NCBI GenBank assembly: GCA_003649495.1
Contig: QMRZ01000016.1
Location: 1-18,892 of the forward strand
DNA from: Thermoprotei archaeon
GTDB lineage: Archaea; Thermoproteota; Thermoprotei; Thermofilales; Thermofilaceae
Length of the DNA stretch: 18,892 bases
Direction of reading: 5' to 3'
The notes beneath the pieces were generated by a model. It made no database searches, had not been told where the DNA came from, and worked only from the letters and a program-made list of their open reading frames with translations. Position numbers and translations under genes: made by a program. Shown here piece after piece: positions 1-7,270 of this stretch (its first letter is position 1; each line of letters starts with the position of its first letter).

Positions 1-1172
1 AGTATGGACTTGAGCACCATGGCCACTCCCTCCATGAAAGCCCTGACTATGTGGCATTTCCGGTGGTCGTACCTGAGCCCTAGCAGCACCCCCCTGGAGT
101 AGGGATCCCTGAAGGGGAATCGTTCCCCAGCCATGAACGGGAGGAACATGAGGCCTCCCGAACCCGGAGGAGCTAACTCGGCTTCTCGCGTCAAGAGGTC
201 ATATGGGCTCATTTCAAGTAGGCTAGCCACGATGGTCTCTGGAGCTCCTAGTACATCTCTGAACCAGCGGAGTACTGAGCCGCCGTTATTAGTACTACCC
301 CCAAAAGCCCATCGACCAGCTGCTGCATAGTAGCAGAAGACCCTCATCCCCTTAATGTCGAGCAATGGCTCCCTAGCCAGAGCTCTTAACACGGCAGTCG
401 TACCCAGGTTAACTACTGCTAACTCAGGCTTCTCGATTAAATACCCGAAGTTCTGACCAGCACCGTCAAAGGTCCCCAGTGCCAGGGGAGTGCCAGGATT
501 AACCCCGAACAGCTCAGCCCCCCTCCCCTTGAGTAGGCAGAGTACCTCAGCCCCCTCAGCAGGAGTAGCTAGTCGATCCTCGGCGATCCCCGCTATCTCC
601 AGGGCTAGATCATCCCACCTCAGCTGCCTTATGTTAAACAGCTGAGAGCCTGAAGCATTTCCGTAATCTATGTACGGCTCTCCCACAGCGTTAAGGACCA
701 GGTAATCCTTGACGAGAAGGAAGTACTTAGCTTCCCTTGCAATATTGGGGCGCCTAGCCTTGAACCAGAGTATCTTGGGCAGCGCGTAAACGAAGAGGGG
801 CGGGCATCCAGTCCTCTCGTAGAGTTCCCTTGGATCGCACAGCTCTTCCACCCTCGCGGCATAGGGCCCTGATCTCGAGTCCATGTGGGTCAAGGCGTTA
901 GTGATGGGCCTGCCCTCTCTATCCACCAGCATCAAGCCGTGCTGATAACACGTTAAGGCCACTGCATCGACCTCAAGCCTCTTTGCAGCGAGCTTAGCAG
1001 TCTCCCCTACTGCCCTCACTATCTCCTGAGGCGAGTGCTCAGCTGCTCCAGGCTCAGGAGTCAGCAGCTTTAATTCTCTCGAAGAGACTTTCAATATTCT
1101 TCCTCTCTCGTCTACTACAGCAGCCTTTACGTTCGTAGTGCCTATATCCACCGTAAGGACTTTCAGGACCAT
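1..1172 (-). CDS. FGGY-family carbohydrate kinase (xylulokinase/gluconokinase-like), 3' end cut by window edge
   Basis: I translated this open frame from ATG at 1172 to the left edge: 390 residues with no stop. Family members are usually about 500 residues, so roughly the last 110 are outside the window. The N-terminal phosphate motif DIGTT (residues 9-13) and the second-lobe motif GTFDGAGQ (233-240), whose Asp236 matches the catalytic base of FGGY kinases, are both clear, as is NLGTT at 255-259. The family phosphorylates sugars or polyols with ATP in the cytoplasm; overall it looks most like the xylulokinase/gluconokinase branch, but the substrate cannot be read from the sequence. A purine-rich GGGGGAG about 10 bases before the ATG can serve as a ribosome binding site. 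The dehydrogenase gene ends 45 bases upstream on the same strand, so the two are probably co-transcribed and may act in one sugar or sugar-acid pathway (inference). Confidence 0.9.
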   Translation of the reverse strand, partial: MVLKVLTVDIGTTNVKAAVVDERGRILKVSSRELKLLTPEPGAAEHSPQEIVRAVGETAKLAAKRLEVDAVALTCYQHGLMLVDREGRPITNALTHMDSRSGPYAARVEELCDPRELYERTGCPPLFVYALPKILWFKARRPNIAREAKYFLLVKDYLVLNAVGEPYIDYGNASGSQLFNIRQLRWDDLALEIAGIAEDRLATPAEGAEVLCLLKGRGAELFGVNPGTPLALGTFDGAGQNFGYLIEKPELAVVNLGTTAVLRALAREPLLDIKGMRVFCYYAAAGRWAFGGSTNNGGSVLRWFRDVLGAPETIVASLLEMSPYDLLTREAELAPPGSGGLMFLPFMAGERFPFRDPYSRGVLLGLRYDHRKCHIVRAFMEGVAMVLKSI

Positions 1173-1217
1173 ACCGTCACTACTCCCCCGATCTCCACGT
1201 ATAAGTAGGCAGTGCAC

Positions 1218-2228
1218 TCAGCAGAGCCAGCTAGCCCTTACCCTCCTCTCAAATACCTCCGGATTAGCGACGTGAAGCGGGCGCTCCCCCCTGAAGAACC
1301 TAGCAAGGTCCTCAGCAATTGCCATATCCATCCTATAAAGCCCCTCCCTAGTAAAGGCGGCTATGTGAGGCGTGAGGATAGCTCTCTCAAGCTTGCGAAG
1401 CGGACTTCGGACTGGGGGCTCCTCCGAGAAGACATCTATTCCGGCGTAGAATATGCGGCCCTTCACAACCATTTCGTATAGCGCCTCCTCATCTACTATA
1501 GCCCCCCTAGCCGTATTCACTAGTATGGCTCCCGGCTTTACTCTGGCGAGCCGTTCACGGCTTAACATGCCACGAGTCTCGGGGGTTAAGGGAGCATGTA
1601 TCGTTATGACATCGCTCTTCTCAAGTAGCTCATCAAGTCCAACCTTCTCGACACCTAGCTCCTTGAAAACCCTGTCTGGAACATAGGGATCATAGGCCAG
1701 GATCTTCATTCCGAGACCCTTGCTAGCTATCTTAGCTACCTCGCGCCCTATCGCTCCAAGTCCGATAATCCCTAGAACCTTCCCCCGTAGCTCTACTCCA
1801 ACTAGCTTGACTCTGTCCCTCCACCTGCCCTCCCTCACGCATTTATCAGCTTCAACTAACCTGCGGGCGCACGCCAGCATTAGGGCTATGGCATGCTCCG
1901 CCACAGATATCTCCTCGCCAGTATGCCTACAGTAGGTGACCACAATGCCTAGCTCAGTTGCTGCTTCTACATCTACGTTATCCAGGCCGATGCCATGCCT
2001 GGCTATTATTTTCAAGTTACTAGCCTTCTCCATCACACCCCTAGTAATAGGCCCTCCGCCTCCCAGTATTACTGCATCTGCATCACCTATCTCTCTCAAA
2101 ACCTCCTCCTCTCTCATCCCAGTCCTGAATACAGTGCGTCTTATCTCATCAAATATCTTGGTCAGCCTCTCCAGTGCCTCACGCGCGTGGATCCCATAGG
2201 ATGCCGACGCAATCACTAGCTTGGGCAT
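1218..2228 (-). CDS. D-isomer-specific 2-hydroxyacid dehydrogenase (phosphoglycerate dehydrogenase / glyoxylate reductase type)
   Basis: 336 residues, the normal length for a short-form enzyme without a C-terminal ACT domain. The Rossmann motif GLGAIG lies at residues 156-161. The expected catalytic triad is present: Arg241 in NTARGAIVDE, Glu270 in DVFSEEPP and His288 in LTPHIA. The family reversibly reduces 2-keto acids with NAD(P)H; candidates are 3-phosphoglycerate, glyoxylate/hydroxypyruvate or a sugar acid, and sequence alone does not decide. The ATG at 2228 is preceded by GGAG that lies in the end of the DJ-1/PfpI gene only 4 bases upstream, which indicates translation within one operon. 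A sugar kinase follows downstream. The absence of an ACT domain and of other serine-pathway genes makes a role in carbohydrate breakdown at least as likely as serine synthesis (inference). Confidence 0.93.
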   Translation of the reverse strand: MPKLVIASASYGIHAREALERLTKIFDEIRRTVFRTGMREEEVLREIGDADAVILGGGGPITRGVMEKASNLKIIARHGIGLDNVDVEAATELGIVVTYCRHTGEEISVAEHAIALMLACARRLVEADKCVREGRWRDRVKLVGVELRGKVLGIIGLGAIGREVAKIASKGLGMKILAYDPYVPDRVFKELGVEKVGLDELLEKSDVITIHAPLTPETRGMLSRERLARVKPGAILVNTARGAIVDEEALYEMVVKGRIFYAGIDVFSEEPPVRSPLRKLERAILTPHIAAFTREGLYRMDMAIAEDLARFFRGERPLHVANPEVFERRVRASWLC

Positions 2229-2232
2229 GCTC

Positions 2233-2832
2233 TCACTCCCTCGAGAGGGCGTCTATTATCAGCTGGCAAAACTCAGGCAGGTCATCTGGCACTCTACCGG
2301 TTATCAGGTTCCCGTCTCTTACAGCTGGCGCGTCCTCAAATACAGCGCCTGCGTTAATTAGATCGTCTCTAACAGCCTTATAGGCTGTAACCCTCTTCCC
2401 TTTAACCAACCCAGCTGAAATTAGAACCTGAGGCCCGTGGCAGATAGCTGCTATTATCCTTCCCATCTCATACATCTTCCTCACGAAATCCAGCACTCTC
2501 TCATCAATTCGCAGGTAGTCTGGCGAGTAGCCGCCCGGTATCACTACAGCGTCAAAGTCCTCTGGCTTTACTTCCTCCAGGCGCTTAACCACGTACCGTT
2601 CTCCTTCACGGAATACTTCGAGAGGTACTGGCGTTCCATACCTCCCCGTAACAGGCTTACCCGGGATTGCGGGGCGGGGGTGCAGCCCCCCCTCCACGGG
2701 GATTATCACGACCTCAGCCCCCTCCTCGCTTAGCCTCAGGAAGGGATACAACAATTCAACATCCTCAAACTCGTTAGCCACTATGATCGCGATGCGCTTG
2801 CCCCTTAGCTTAGAACCAGGCCCTGTCCTCAC
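2233..2832 (-). CDS. DJ-1/PfpI family protein (class I glutamine amidotransferase-like fold)
   Basis: 199 residues. The nucleophile elbow AAICHGPQVL places Cys131 followed by His132, and the N-terminal EFEDVEL (21-27) supplies the acidic residue that pairs with the cysteine in PfpI-type proteins (Glu23 by position). The GGYSPDYLR segment near residue 101 is also typical. The protein is about 30 residues longer than archaeal PfpI (about 166), with a short N-terminal extension and extra residues around 50-90. Family members have been reported as intracellular proteases, glyoxalase III or deglycases; a carbonyl-damage or glyoxal-handling role would suit the sugar genes beside it, but this is inference. 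The start is GTG at 2832. No good ribosome binding site precedes it and no downstream ATG lies before the fold begins. The TackOD1-like gene ends 30 bases upstream on the same strand. Confidence 0.9.
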   Translation of the reverse strand: MRTGPGSKLRGKRIAIIVANEFEDVELLYPFLRLSEEGAEVVIIPVEGGLHPRPAIPGKPVTGRYGTPVPLEVFREGERYVVKRLEEVKPEDFDAVVIPGGYSPDYLRIDERVLDFVRKMYEMGRIIAAICHGPQVLISAGLVKGKRVTAYKAVRDDLINAGAVFEDAPAVRDGNLITGRVPDDLPEFCQLIIDALSRE

Positions 2833-2862
2833 AGCTTAATGAGGCATGCGCGACAGATATCC

Positions 2863-3822
2863 TTAGCGCCGCTTACCTCCCTTGAAGTACTCTCTGAACA
2901 GCTGTTTAAGCTTACTGTAAGCTTCTTCAGCACTATCATAGCTCATAGCTTTGAAGTTCTCTCCTCCTCTCAGCGTCTTCTTCACTACATCGGAGGGCGC
3001 TAGTATTACGTGTAAGTTAGCTGCCATGTCAGAGCCCTTGCCTATAGCAGCTAATGCCTCCGACATGGCAGTTGCTGAGTCGTGTATCACATCGAGGTAT
3101 ATGCGCTCCTTACCGTCAGTCACCTCGATATCCACGGGATGCGAGTACCCACTCTTACCGGGTGCCTGTGCTGGAGATCTCGCGATTAATCCCTCTGCCC
3201 GAGCAGCTCTCTCGGCAAGCTCTACTAATAACTGCTTTGCTTTCTGTTTCAACACCCTCTCGTTAACCCTATACTTGAATACGACTACGTAGTCAGCATT
3301 CCTGTAGTCGAACTCTAGCCCACAGCTTATACACTTGTAAGCTGGAAGGGGGGAATCAAATCTAGCTCCGCATTCCTCGCACGTGAATAGCCTCCCCAGC
3401 ACTATGTAGCCCTCCCCCTCCTTACCTAACGGCTTGCCACACTTCTTACACACATACCCCTCATTAGTGGCCATGTCCTCCAGGGGGCCTGTGTACCCAC
3501 AAGATATGTGTGAGACAAGCGTTGTTCTCCTCAGGTTTTTAGAGCCACAGCGAGGACACTGCAGCTTGGATAGTAGCCTGAACGAGCCACACTTAGGGCA
3601 CGTGACGAATGAGTCGTAAGGAGATTTCTCCAAGACACCGAGTTCCACGAGCGAGTTTAGGACATCCACCTCCTTGTAGCCGTATTTCCTCGCTATCCTG
3701 AAAGCATCAGGGTATATTATGCCAGCTGTGTACGATATAGTGGGAGTCAATTCGCTTCGCCCTGACCTGCTTATCTCCAATAGCATATCGTAGAGGGCCT
3801 GTGTGAGCTTGTCTCTCTTCAT
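2863..3822 (-). CDS. TackOD1-like winged-helix / multi-zinc-ribbon protein, probable regulator
   Basis: 319 residues in three parts. Residues 1-70 are helical and resemble a winged helix. Residues 75-170 hold paired zinc-binding motifs: Cys75/78 with Cys89/92, His105/Cys108 with Cys125/128, and Cys148/151 with Cys164/167. The order of these motifs, including the central CGYTGP, matches what I remember of TackOD1 (thaumarchaeal output domain 1), described for signal-transduction proteins of TACK archaea. Residues 190-319 form a basic helix and then an alpha/beta domain I do not recognise. No receiver or sensor domain is fused, so if it is an output module its input comes from elsewhere. ATG at 3822 follows a TATA-like GTTTAAAT with a leader of only about 9 bases and no ribosome binding site. 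It is transcribed divergently from the pilus ATPase 101 bases away, so regulation of the pilus genes is plausible but unproven. Confidence 0.75.
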   Translation of the reverse strand: MKRDKLTQALYDMLLEISRSGRSELTPTISYTAGIIYPDAFRIARKYGYKEVDVLNSLVELGVLEKSPYDSFVTCPKCGSFRLLSKLQCPRCGSKNLRRTTLVSHISCGYTGPLEDMATNEGYVCKKCGKPLGKEGEGYIVLGRLFTCEECGARFDSPLPAYKCISCGLEFDYRNADYVVVFKYRVNERVLKQKAKQLLVELAERAARAEGLIARSPAQAPGKSGYSHPVDIEVTDGKERIYLDVIHDSATAMSEALAAIGKGSDMAANLHVILAPSDVVKKTLRGGENFKAMSYDSAEEAYSKLKQLFREYFKGGKRR

Positions 3823-3853
3823 GGAATGCTCTACCTAAGAAGATCGGGGAGCG

Positions 3854-3861
3854 ATTTAAAC
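3854..3861 (-). promoter_or_regulatory. TATA-like box for the TackOD1-like gene
   Basis: The minus strand reads GTTTAAAT here, about 35 bases before the ATG at 3822. With the usual archaeal spacing the transcript would start near 3831, giving a very short leader. Assigned by pattern and distance only. Confidence 0.45.
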
Positions 3862-3878
3862 TCAACTCTCTCCCGCCT

Positions 3879-3888
3879 AAAAATTTTT
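3879..3888. promoter_or_regulatory. Perfect AAAAATTTTT palindrome between divergent promoters
   Basis: A 10-base perfect palindrome lies between the two TATA-like boxes of the divergent TackOD1-like and pilus ATPase genes. It could be a binding site for a dimeric regulator, or simply an A/T-rich DNA element upstream of both promoters. Low-complexity A/T palindromes arise easily by chance. Confidence 0.25.
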
Positions 3889-3896
3889 CTCTCGTT

Positions 3897-3904
3897 CTTA
3901 AATT
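3897..3904 (+). promoter_or_regulatory. TATA-like box for the pilus ATPase operon
   Basis: CTTAAATT is centred about 23 bases before the GTG at 3924, so transcription should begin at or within a few bases of the start codon and the messenger would be leaderless. This also supports the choice of GTG 3924, because the nearby ATG at 3908 runs into a stop after three codons. Confidence 0.5.
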
Positions 3905-3923
3905 GTGATGTGGGTGTAGTAGG

Positions 3924-5417
3924 GTGGTAGCCAAGTCCCCCACCACGGCCAGTGAGAGCTTGTTAGACCTATACGAGGTGATACCGCCATTCGCGTATGT
4001 AGCGATAACTAGGGAGAGAAGGACTGGCCGAACAATGTACAAGGTCATAGAGCCTCCTCTCACTCCAACAGATGAAGCGGCAATAGCTGAGATAAAGAGA
4101 ATTCTAATTGAGACTCAGTATGCAGACTTAGAGAAGATAAGAAGCAAAGGAGCAGAGGAAGTTCTCTACGAGCTGGTGAGGGATATAGTGAGGAAGTACA
4201 GGGTACCCGTGCCCGAGGACGCGTTCGATAAAATATTTTACTACGTCAAGAGAGACATGGTAGGATATGGCAAGCTTGAGGTGTTAATGAGGGATCCGTA
4301 CGTTGAGGACATCTCGTGTGATGGCGTCGGCGTCCCAGTCTACGTGTGGCACACAAGGTACGAGTCGCTCCCCACCAATGTGAGGTTCGAGACTCCTGAG
4401 GAGCTAGAGAGGATGTTACTCAGGCTCTCGCATAAGGCTGGCAAGCACATATCGGTGGCGCAGCCAGTTGTAGAAGGCGCACTACCTGAGGGGTATAGGC
4501 TGCATGCGCTCCTCTCAGAGGTAGCTAGAAGGGGAGGCTCATTCACGATAAGGAAGTTCAGGGAGGTTCCCTTCTCCGTGGTAGATCTCGTCAAGTTAGG
4601 CACTATCTCAGTACAGCTGGCAGCCTACCTCTGGCTACTCGTCGAGTCTAAGAAGAGCCTAATGGTCGTTGGAGCCACTGCTAGTGGCAAGACCACGACG
4701 CTCAACGCTATAGCTACATTCATCAGACCCGAAGCTAAGATAGTTACTATCGAGGATACGCCTGAACTAAACTTGCCACACGAGAATTGGGTCTCCCTGG
4801 TAGCTAGGCCCTCAGTTGATCCCTGGGTCAGGAACGTGACTCTGTTCGACCTCCTAAAATCGGCATTGAGGATGAGACCTGACTACATAATAGTTGGGGA
4901 GATAAGGGGAGAGGAGGCCTTCACGCTATTCCAGGCGATAGCTACAGGACACGCTGGCATGTGTACTATGCATGCTGAAAACGTCGACTACGCGATTAAG
5001 AGGCTAATCTCGGAGCCCATGAACATTCCTTCCTTCTTAGTACCGCTAATGAACGTATTCGTACTGATTAAACGGCTATCCATCGAGGAGAGGGTTGTTA
5101 GGAGGGTGGTAGAGGTCTACGAGATGCTCAGTGGCGATAAGGGCCCCATTAAGCACCTCGTCTTCAAGTACGACCCTATCAAGGATTCCGTTGAGAGGAT
5201 AGAGCGTAGCAAGCTCCTGGAGATCATAGCTAAGGAGAGGTTTACTACGGTAGACGAGCTGGAAGAGGAGCTGAGGAGGAGGAAGGAGGTCATAAAGTAC
5301 TTAGTGGAGAGGGGGGTGACTGATTTCAGGAGAGTTAGCAGGCTGGTTAGAGATTACTACCTCAGGCCTGCAGCTGTGTATTCTGCGATAGAGAGGGGCG
5401 CCTATGAGCTCGTTTAG
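3924..5417 (+). CDS. Type II/IV secretion system (archaeal type IV pilus) assembly ATPase, GspE/ArlI/TadA family
   Basis: 497 residues. ATPase of the machine that assembles archaeal type IV pilus-like filaments at the cytoplasmic face of the membrane. Walker A is GATASGKTT (250-258); the Asp box is IEDTPEL (276-282); Walker B lies around VGEIRGEE (324-331); the His box is GHAGMCTMHAE (342-352). Residues 1-230 are the N-terminal domain that contacts the membrane platform; residues 390-497 are a helical, charged extension. Start GTG 3924 gives the PPFAYV segment (21-26) seen near the N-terminus of this family and fits a leaderless promoter. The first GspF gene starts 14 bases before this gene ends, so ATPase and platform are translationally linked. 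No pilin, prepilin peptidase or archaellum accessory gene (arlF, arlG, arlH) is nearby, which argues for a pilus or secretion role rather than an archaellum. Confidence 0.93.
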   Translation: MVAKSPTTASESLLDLYEVIPPFAYVAITRERRTGRTMYKVIEPPLTPTDEAAIAEIKRILIETQYADLEKIRSKGAEEVLYELVRDIVRKYRVPVPEDAFDKIFYYVKRDMVGYGKLEVLMRDPYVEDISCDGVGVPVYVWHTRYESLPTNVRFETPEELERMLLRLSHKAGKHISVAQPVVEGALPEGYRLHALLSEVARRGGSFTIRKFREVPFSVVDLVKLGTISVQLAAYLWLLVESKKSLMVVGATASGKTTTLNAIATFIRPEAKIVTIEDTPELNLPHENWVSLVARPSVDPWVRNVTLFDLLKSALRMRPDYIIVGEIRGEEAFTLFQAIATGHAGMCTMHAENVDYAIKRLISEPMNIPSFLVPLMNVFVLIKRLSIEERVVRRVVEVYEMLSGDKGPIKHLVFKYDPIKDSVERIERSKLLEIIAKERFTTVDELEEELRRRKEVIKYLVERGVTDFRRVSRLVRDYYLRPAAVYSAIERGAYELV

Positions 5418-6270
5418 CTACGCTATTGCTGGTCAGCTAGCTAAACGCCTCAGCAGGAGAGCTGGTGTCTTCAAGGACATTTACTACACAGCTGGCTTCT
5501 CCGAGCCCTTTGACGCCTACTTGAGCAGGTGCATTACTGCTTACCTCTTCACGGCACCTGCGGTAACCATAACCGCCTTTGTGCTACACTCGCTGATACT
5601 GCGGTACCCGCCACTCTTCTCAGCAATCCTAACCTTCCTCCTCCTCATAATCTACAGCCTCCTATTCCTAGCATTTGTGCTGTATTACCCAGTATACAGG
5701 AGATACGCTAGGGGTTTGAAAATAGACTCCAGGATACCCTACACCATCTCTTACTTCGCCGCTCTAGCAGCGGCTGGCATGGGCATTGAGGCTCTCATGG
5801 AGAGGATAGCTGAGGTTGAAGATGTAAAGGAGGTAGCCAGGGAATTCGCGCTCTTCTTAACGGATGTCAAGGTATTGGGATTTGACGTATTGACAGCTCT
5901 GGAGAGGAGGTCGAGGATGAGCCCCTCCATAATGTTGTCACTATTCTTCGCGGGCTTGAGGGACACGTATATAACGGTCGGCAATCTATACGAGTACGCG
6001 GCGTTCATGGCTAGAAGGTTAATGGAGCTCAAGAGGTATACTCTTAGGAGTGTCCTAAACAGCATCTCGATGGTGGCAGAGGTCTACATCACTCTAATGG
6101 TGGCAGCACCCCTAATGTTCGTCACCATGCTAGCTATCATGGGAATGCTGGGAGGCACGATAGCTGGCTTCCCGCCACAGCTAATCATATTAATCCTCCT
6201 CATAGTGGGCATCCCAACATCAGCTATAGCAGTGCTCCTAATGCTGGATGGCATCCTGTCGAGGGTTTAA
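5404..6270 (+). CDS. Pilus assembly platform membrane protein, first GspF-domain half (TadB/TadC-like)
   Basis: 288 residues. Likely transmembrane segments at about 44-65, 71-95, 226-248 and 257-281 flank a cytoplasmic helical domain at about 100-220 beginning IDSRIPYTISYFAALAAAGM, which resembles the first GspF domain of ArlJ-type platform proteins. The platform is thought to couple the ATPase to pilin extraction from the membrane. ATG 5404 overlaps the ATPase gene and is preceded by GAGAGGGG at good distance. At this length it carries one GspF domain; crenarchaeal ArlJ/AapF-type proteins usually join two domains in about 500 residues. Here the second half is the next gene, so the two proteins probably form the platform as a heteromer, as bacterial TadB and TadC do. 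Confidence 0.87.
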   Translation: MSSFSYAIAGQLAKRLSRRAGVFKDIYYTAGFSEPFDAYLSRCITAYLFTAPAVTITAFVLHSLILRYPPLFSAILTFLLLIIYSLLFLAFVLYYPVYRRYARGLKIDSRIPYTISYFAALAAAGMGIEALMERIAEVEDVKEVAREFALFLTDVKVLGFDVLTALERRSRMSPSIMLSLFFAGLRDTYITVGNLYEYAAFMARRLMELKRYTLRSVLNSISMVAEVYITLMVAAPLMFVTMLAIMGMLGGTIAGFPPQLIILILLIVGIPTSAIAVLLMLDGILSRV

Positions 6271-6271
6271 C

Positions 6272-7219
6272 ATGCCGTACATCGTACTTAAGGGGAGGAA
6301 GCTGCTTCTCATAGCCGTTGTCTCTGCCACTCTATCTGCAGCCCCTCTTATGATACTCCTAGAGTGCTACGTGTTACCGTTCCTCATGCACAGAAAGTTT
6401 GGAGATGTGACTTGGCATCAGCTGATGAGCGGCATCAGCATGCCGTGGTCAAGGAATTTCTACACCCTACTAGCAGCGCTCGTCATGGCTTGCTTAGCTC
6501 CCTACGCGGTGGTTGAGTATCTGAATAGGAGGTATGTTGATGCTGTGGAGAGGGAGATGGCCAGCTTCTTCAAGGGCTTGGCGGAGGGGGTAAGGGCGGG
6601 CATGCCACTAATTAAAGCGCTCGAGATGGCGGCCAGGGCGGCTAGCGGTCCCCTGGGCAGGGAGATGAGGGCAGTAGTAGCTAGAGTCGAGATGGGTAGC
6701 AGCCTTGAGGAGGCGCTAGCTAAACTCTTGGAGAAGGTTGATGTGCCTAGCTTGAGGAGGGCAGCCACGCTGATCACAGTAGCCTATGAGAGTGGAGGGC
6801 GCGTGGCGGATGTGCTGGATGCGGCTGCGGAGATGTACGGCATGATAAGGAGCTACGAGGATGAGAAGAGGGCTTCCATAGCCCCGTACGCATGGACTGT
6901 CTACATCTCCCTAGCAGTCTTCCTATTCGTATCCACGATAGTGCTCGTAGGCTTCGTGGAGCAGCTCCAGAGGCTGCGCATCCCCGCCCTGTTAGCCAGC
7001 CCCATACCTCCACAGCTCTTTAAGGCTATATTCTTCATCTCATCATTCATAGAGGCTGCATTTGGGGGCCTCGTAGTAGGCAAGATGAGGGGAGGCACTA
7101 TTAAGGCGGGTCTACTACACTCAGTGATCTTGATGGGGCTGGTCACGCTCTACTTTAATCTCCTAGACCTCTATATTGAGCCCCTGCTCAGGGGGGTGTT
7201 CCAGCTCTTTAGTAGCTAG
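6272..7219 (+). CDS. Pilus assembly platform membrane protein, second GspF-domain half (TadB/TadC-like)
   Basis: 315 residues from ATG 6272. Transmembrane segments are likely at about 11-31, 62-82, 206-228, 250-272 and 278-298, with a cytoplasmic GspF-type helical domain at about 90-200 (FFKGLAEGVRAGMPLIKALE, then a GSSLEEAL turn). The start was moved from an in-frame ATG at 6248: ATG 6272 lies 1 base after the previous stop and has GAGGG six bases ahead of it, while 6248 lies inside the upstream gene with no ribosome binding site. It completes a three-gene ATPase-platform-platform operon. After its stop come about 50 bases and then the M42 gene with its own TATA-like box, so the pilus operon probably ends here. 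No pilin with a class III signal peptide follows. Confidence 0.88.
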   Translation: MPYIVLKGRKLLLIAVVSATLSAAPLMILLECYVLPFLMHRKFGDVTWHQLMSGISMPWSRNFYTLLAALVMACLAPYAVVEYLNRRYVDAVEREMASFFKGLAEGVRAGMPLIKALEMAARAASGPLGREMRAVVARVEMGSSLEEALAKLLEKVDVPSLRRAATLITVAYESGGRVADVLDAAAEMYGMIRSYEDEKRASIAPYAWTVYISLAVFLFVSTIVLVGFVEQLQRLRIPALLASPIPPQLFKAIFFISSFIEAAFGGLVVGKMRGGTIKAGLLHSVILMGLVTLYFNLLDLYIEPLLRGVFQLFSS

Positions 7220-7238
7220 AGCAAATCTCGTGAGGAAA

Positions 7239-7245
7239 CTTTAAT
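7239..7245 (+). promoter_or_regulatory. TATA-like box for the M42 aminopeptidase gene
   Basis: CTTTAAT is centred about 29 bases before ATG 7271, the expected position for a leaderless or nearly leaderless transcript. A GGAG at 7258-7261 could alternatively act as a ribosome binding site if transcription starts further upstream. Confidence 0.4.
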
Positions 7246-7270
7246 CAATAGGCGAGTGGAGCTCTAGGAT

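Noticed and set aside
1453..2219. Several plus-strand open frames rich in Ser, Thr, Pro and Leu opposite the dehydrogenase.
   Set aside because: They are the typical antisense shadow of a gene with strong codon bias and have no start signals or recognisable domains.
3707..4063. A 118-codon minus-strand open frame across the divergent promoter region.
   Set aside because: It overlaps the starts of two well-supported genes and both TATA-like boxes, and its translation resembles no protein; a shadow of the coding strands.
6248..6271. An earlier ATG at 6248 for the second GspF protein.
   Set aside because: It lies inside the preceding gene without a ribosome binding site, whereas ATG 6272 has GAGGG at good distance and directly follows the previous stop.
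3924..7219. Interpretation of the ATPase-GspF genes as an archaellum cluster.
   Set aside because: No archaellin or arlF/arlG/arlH genes are present and the platform is split; a pilus or secretion system is more likely.
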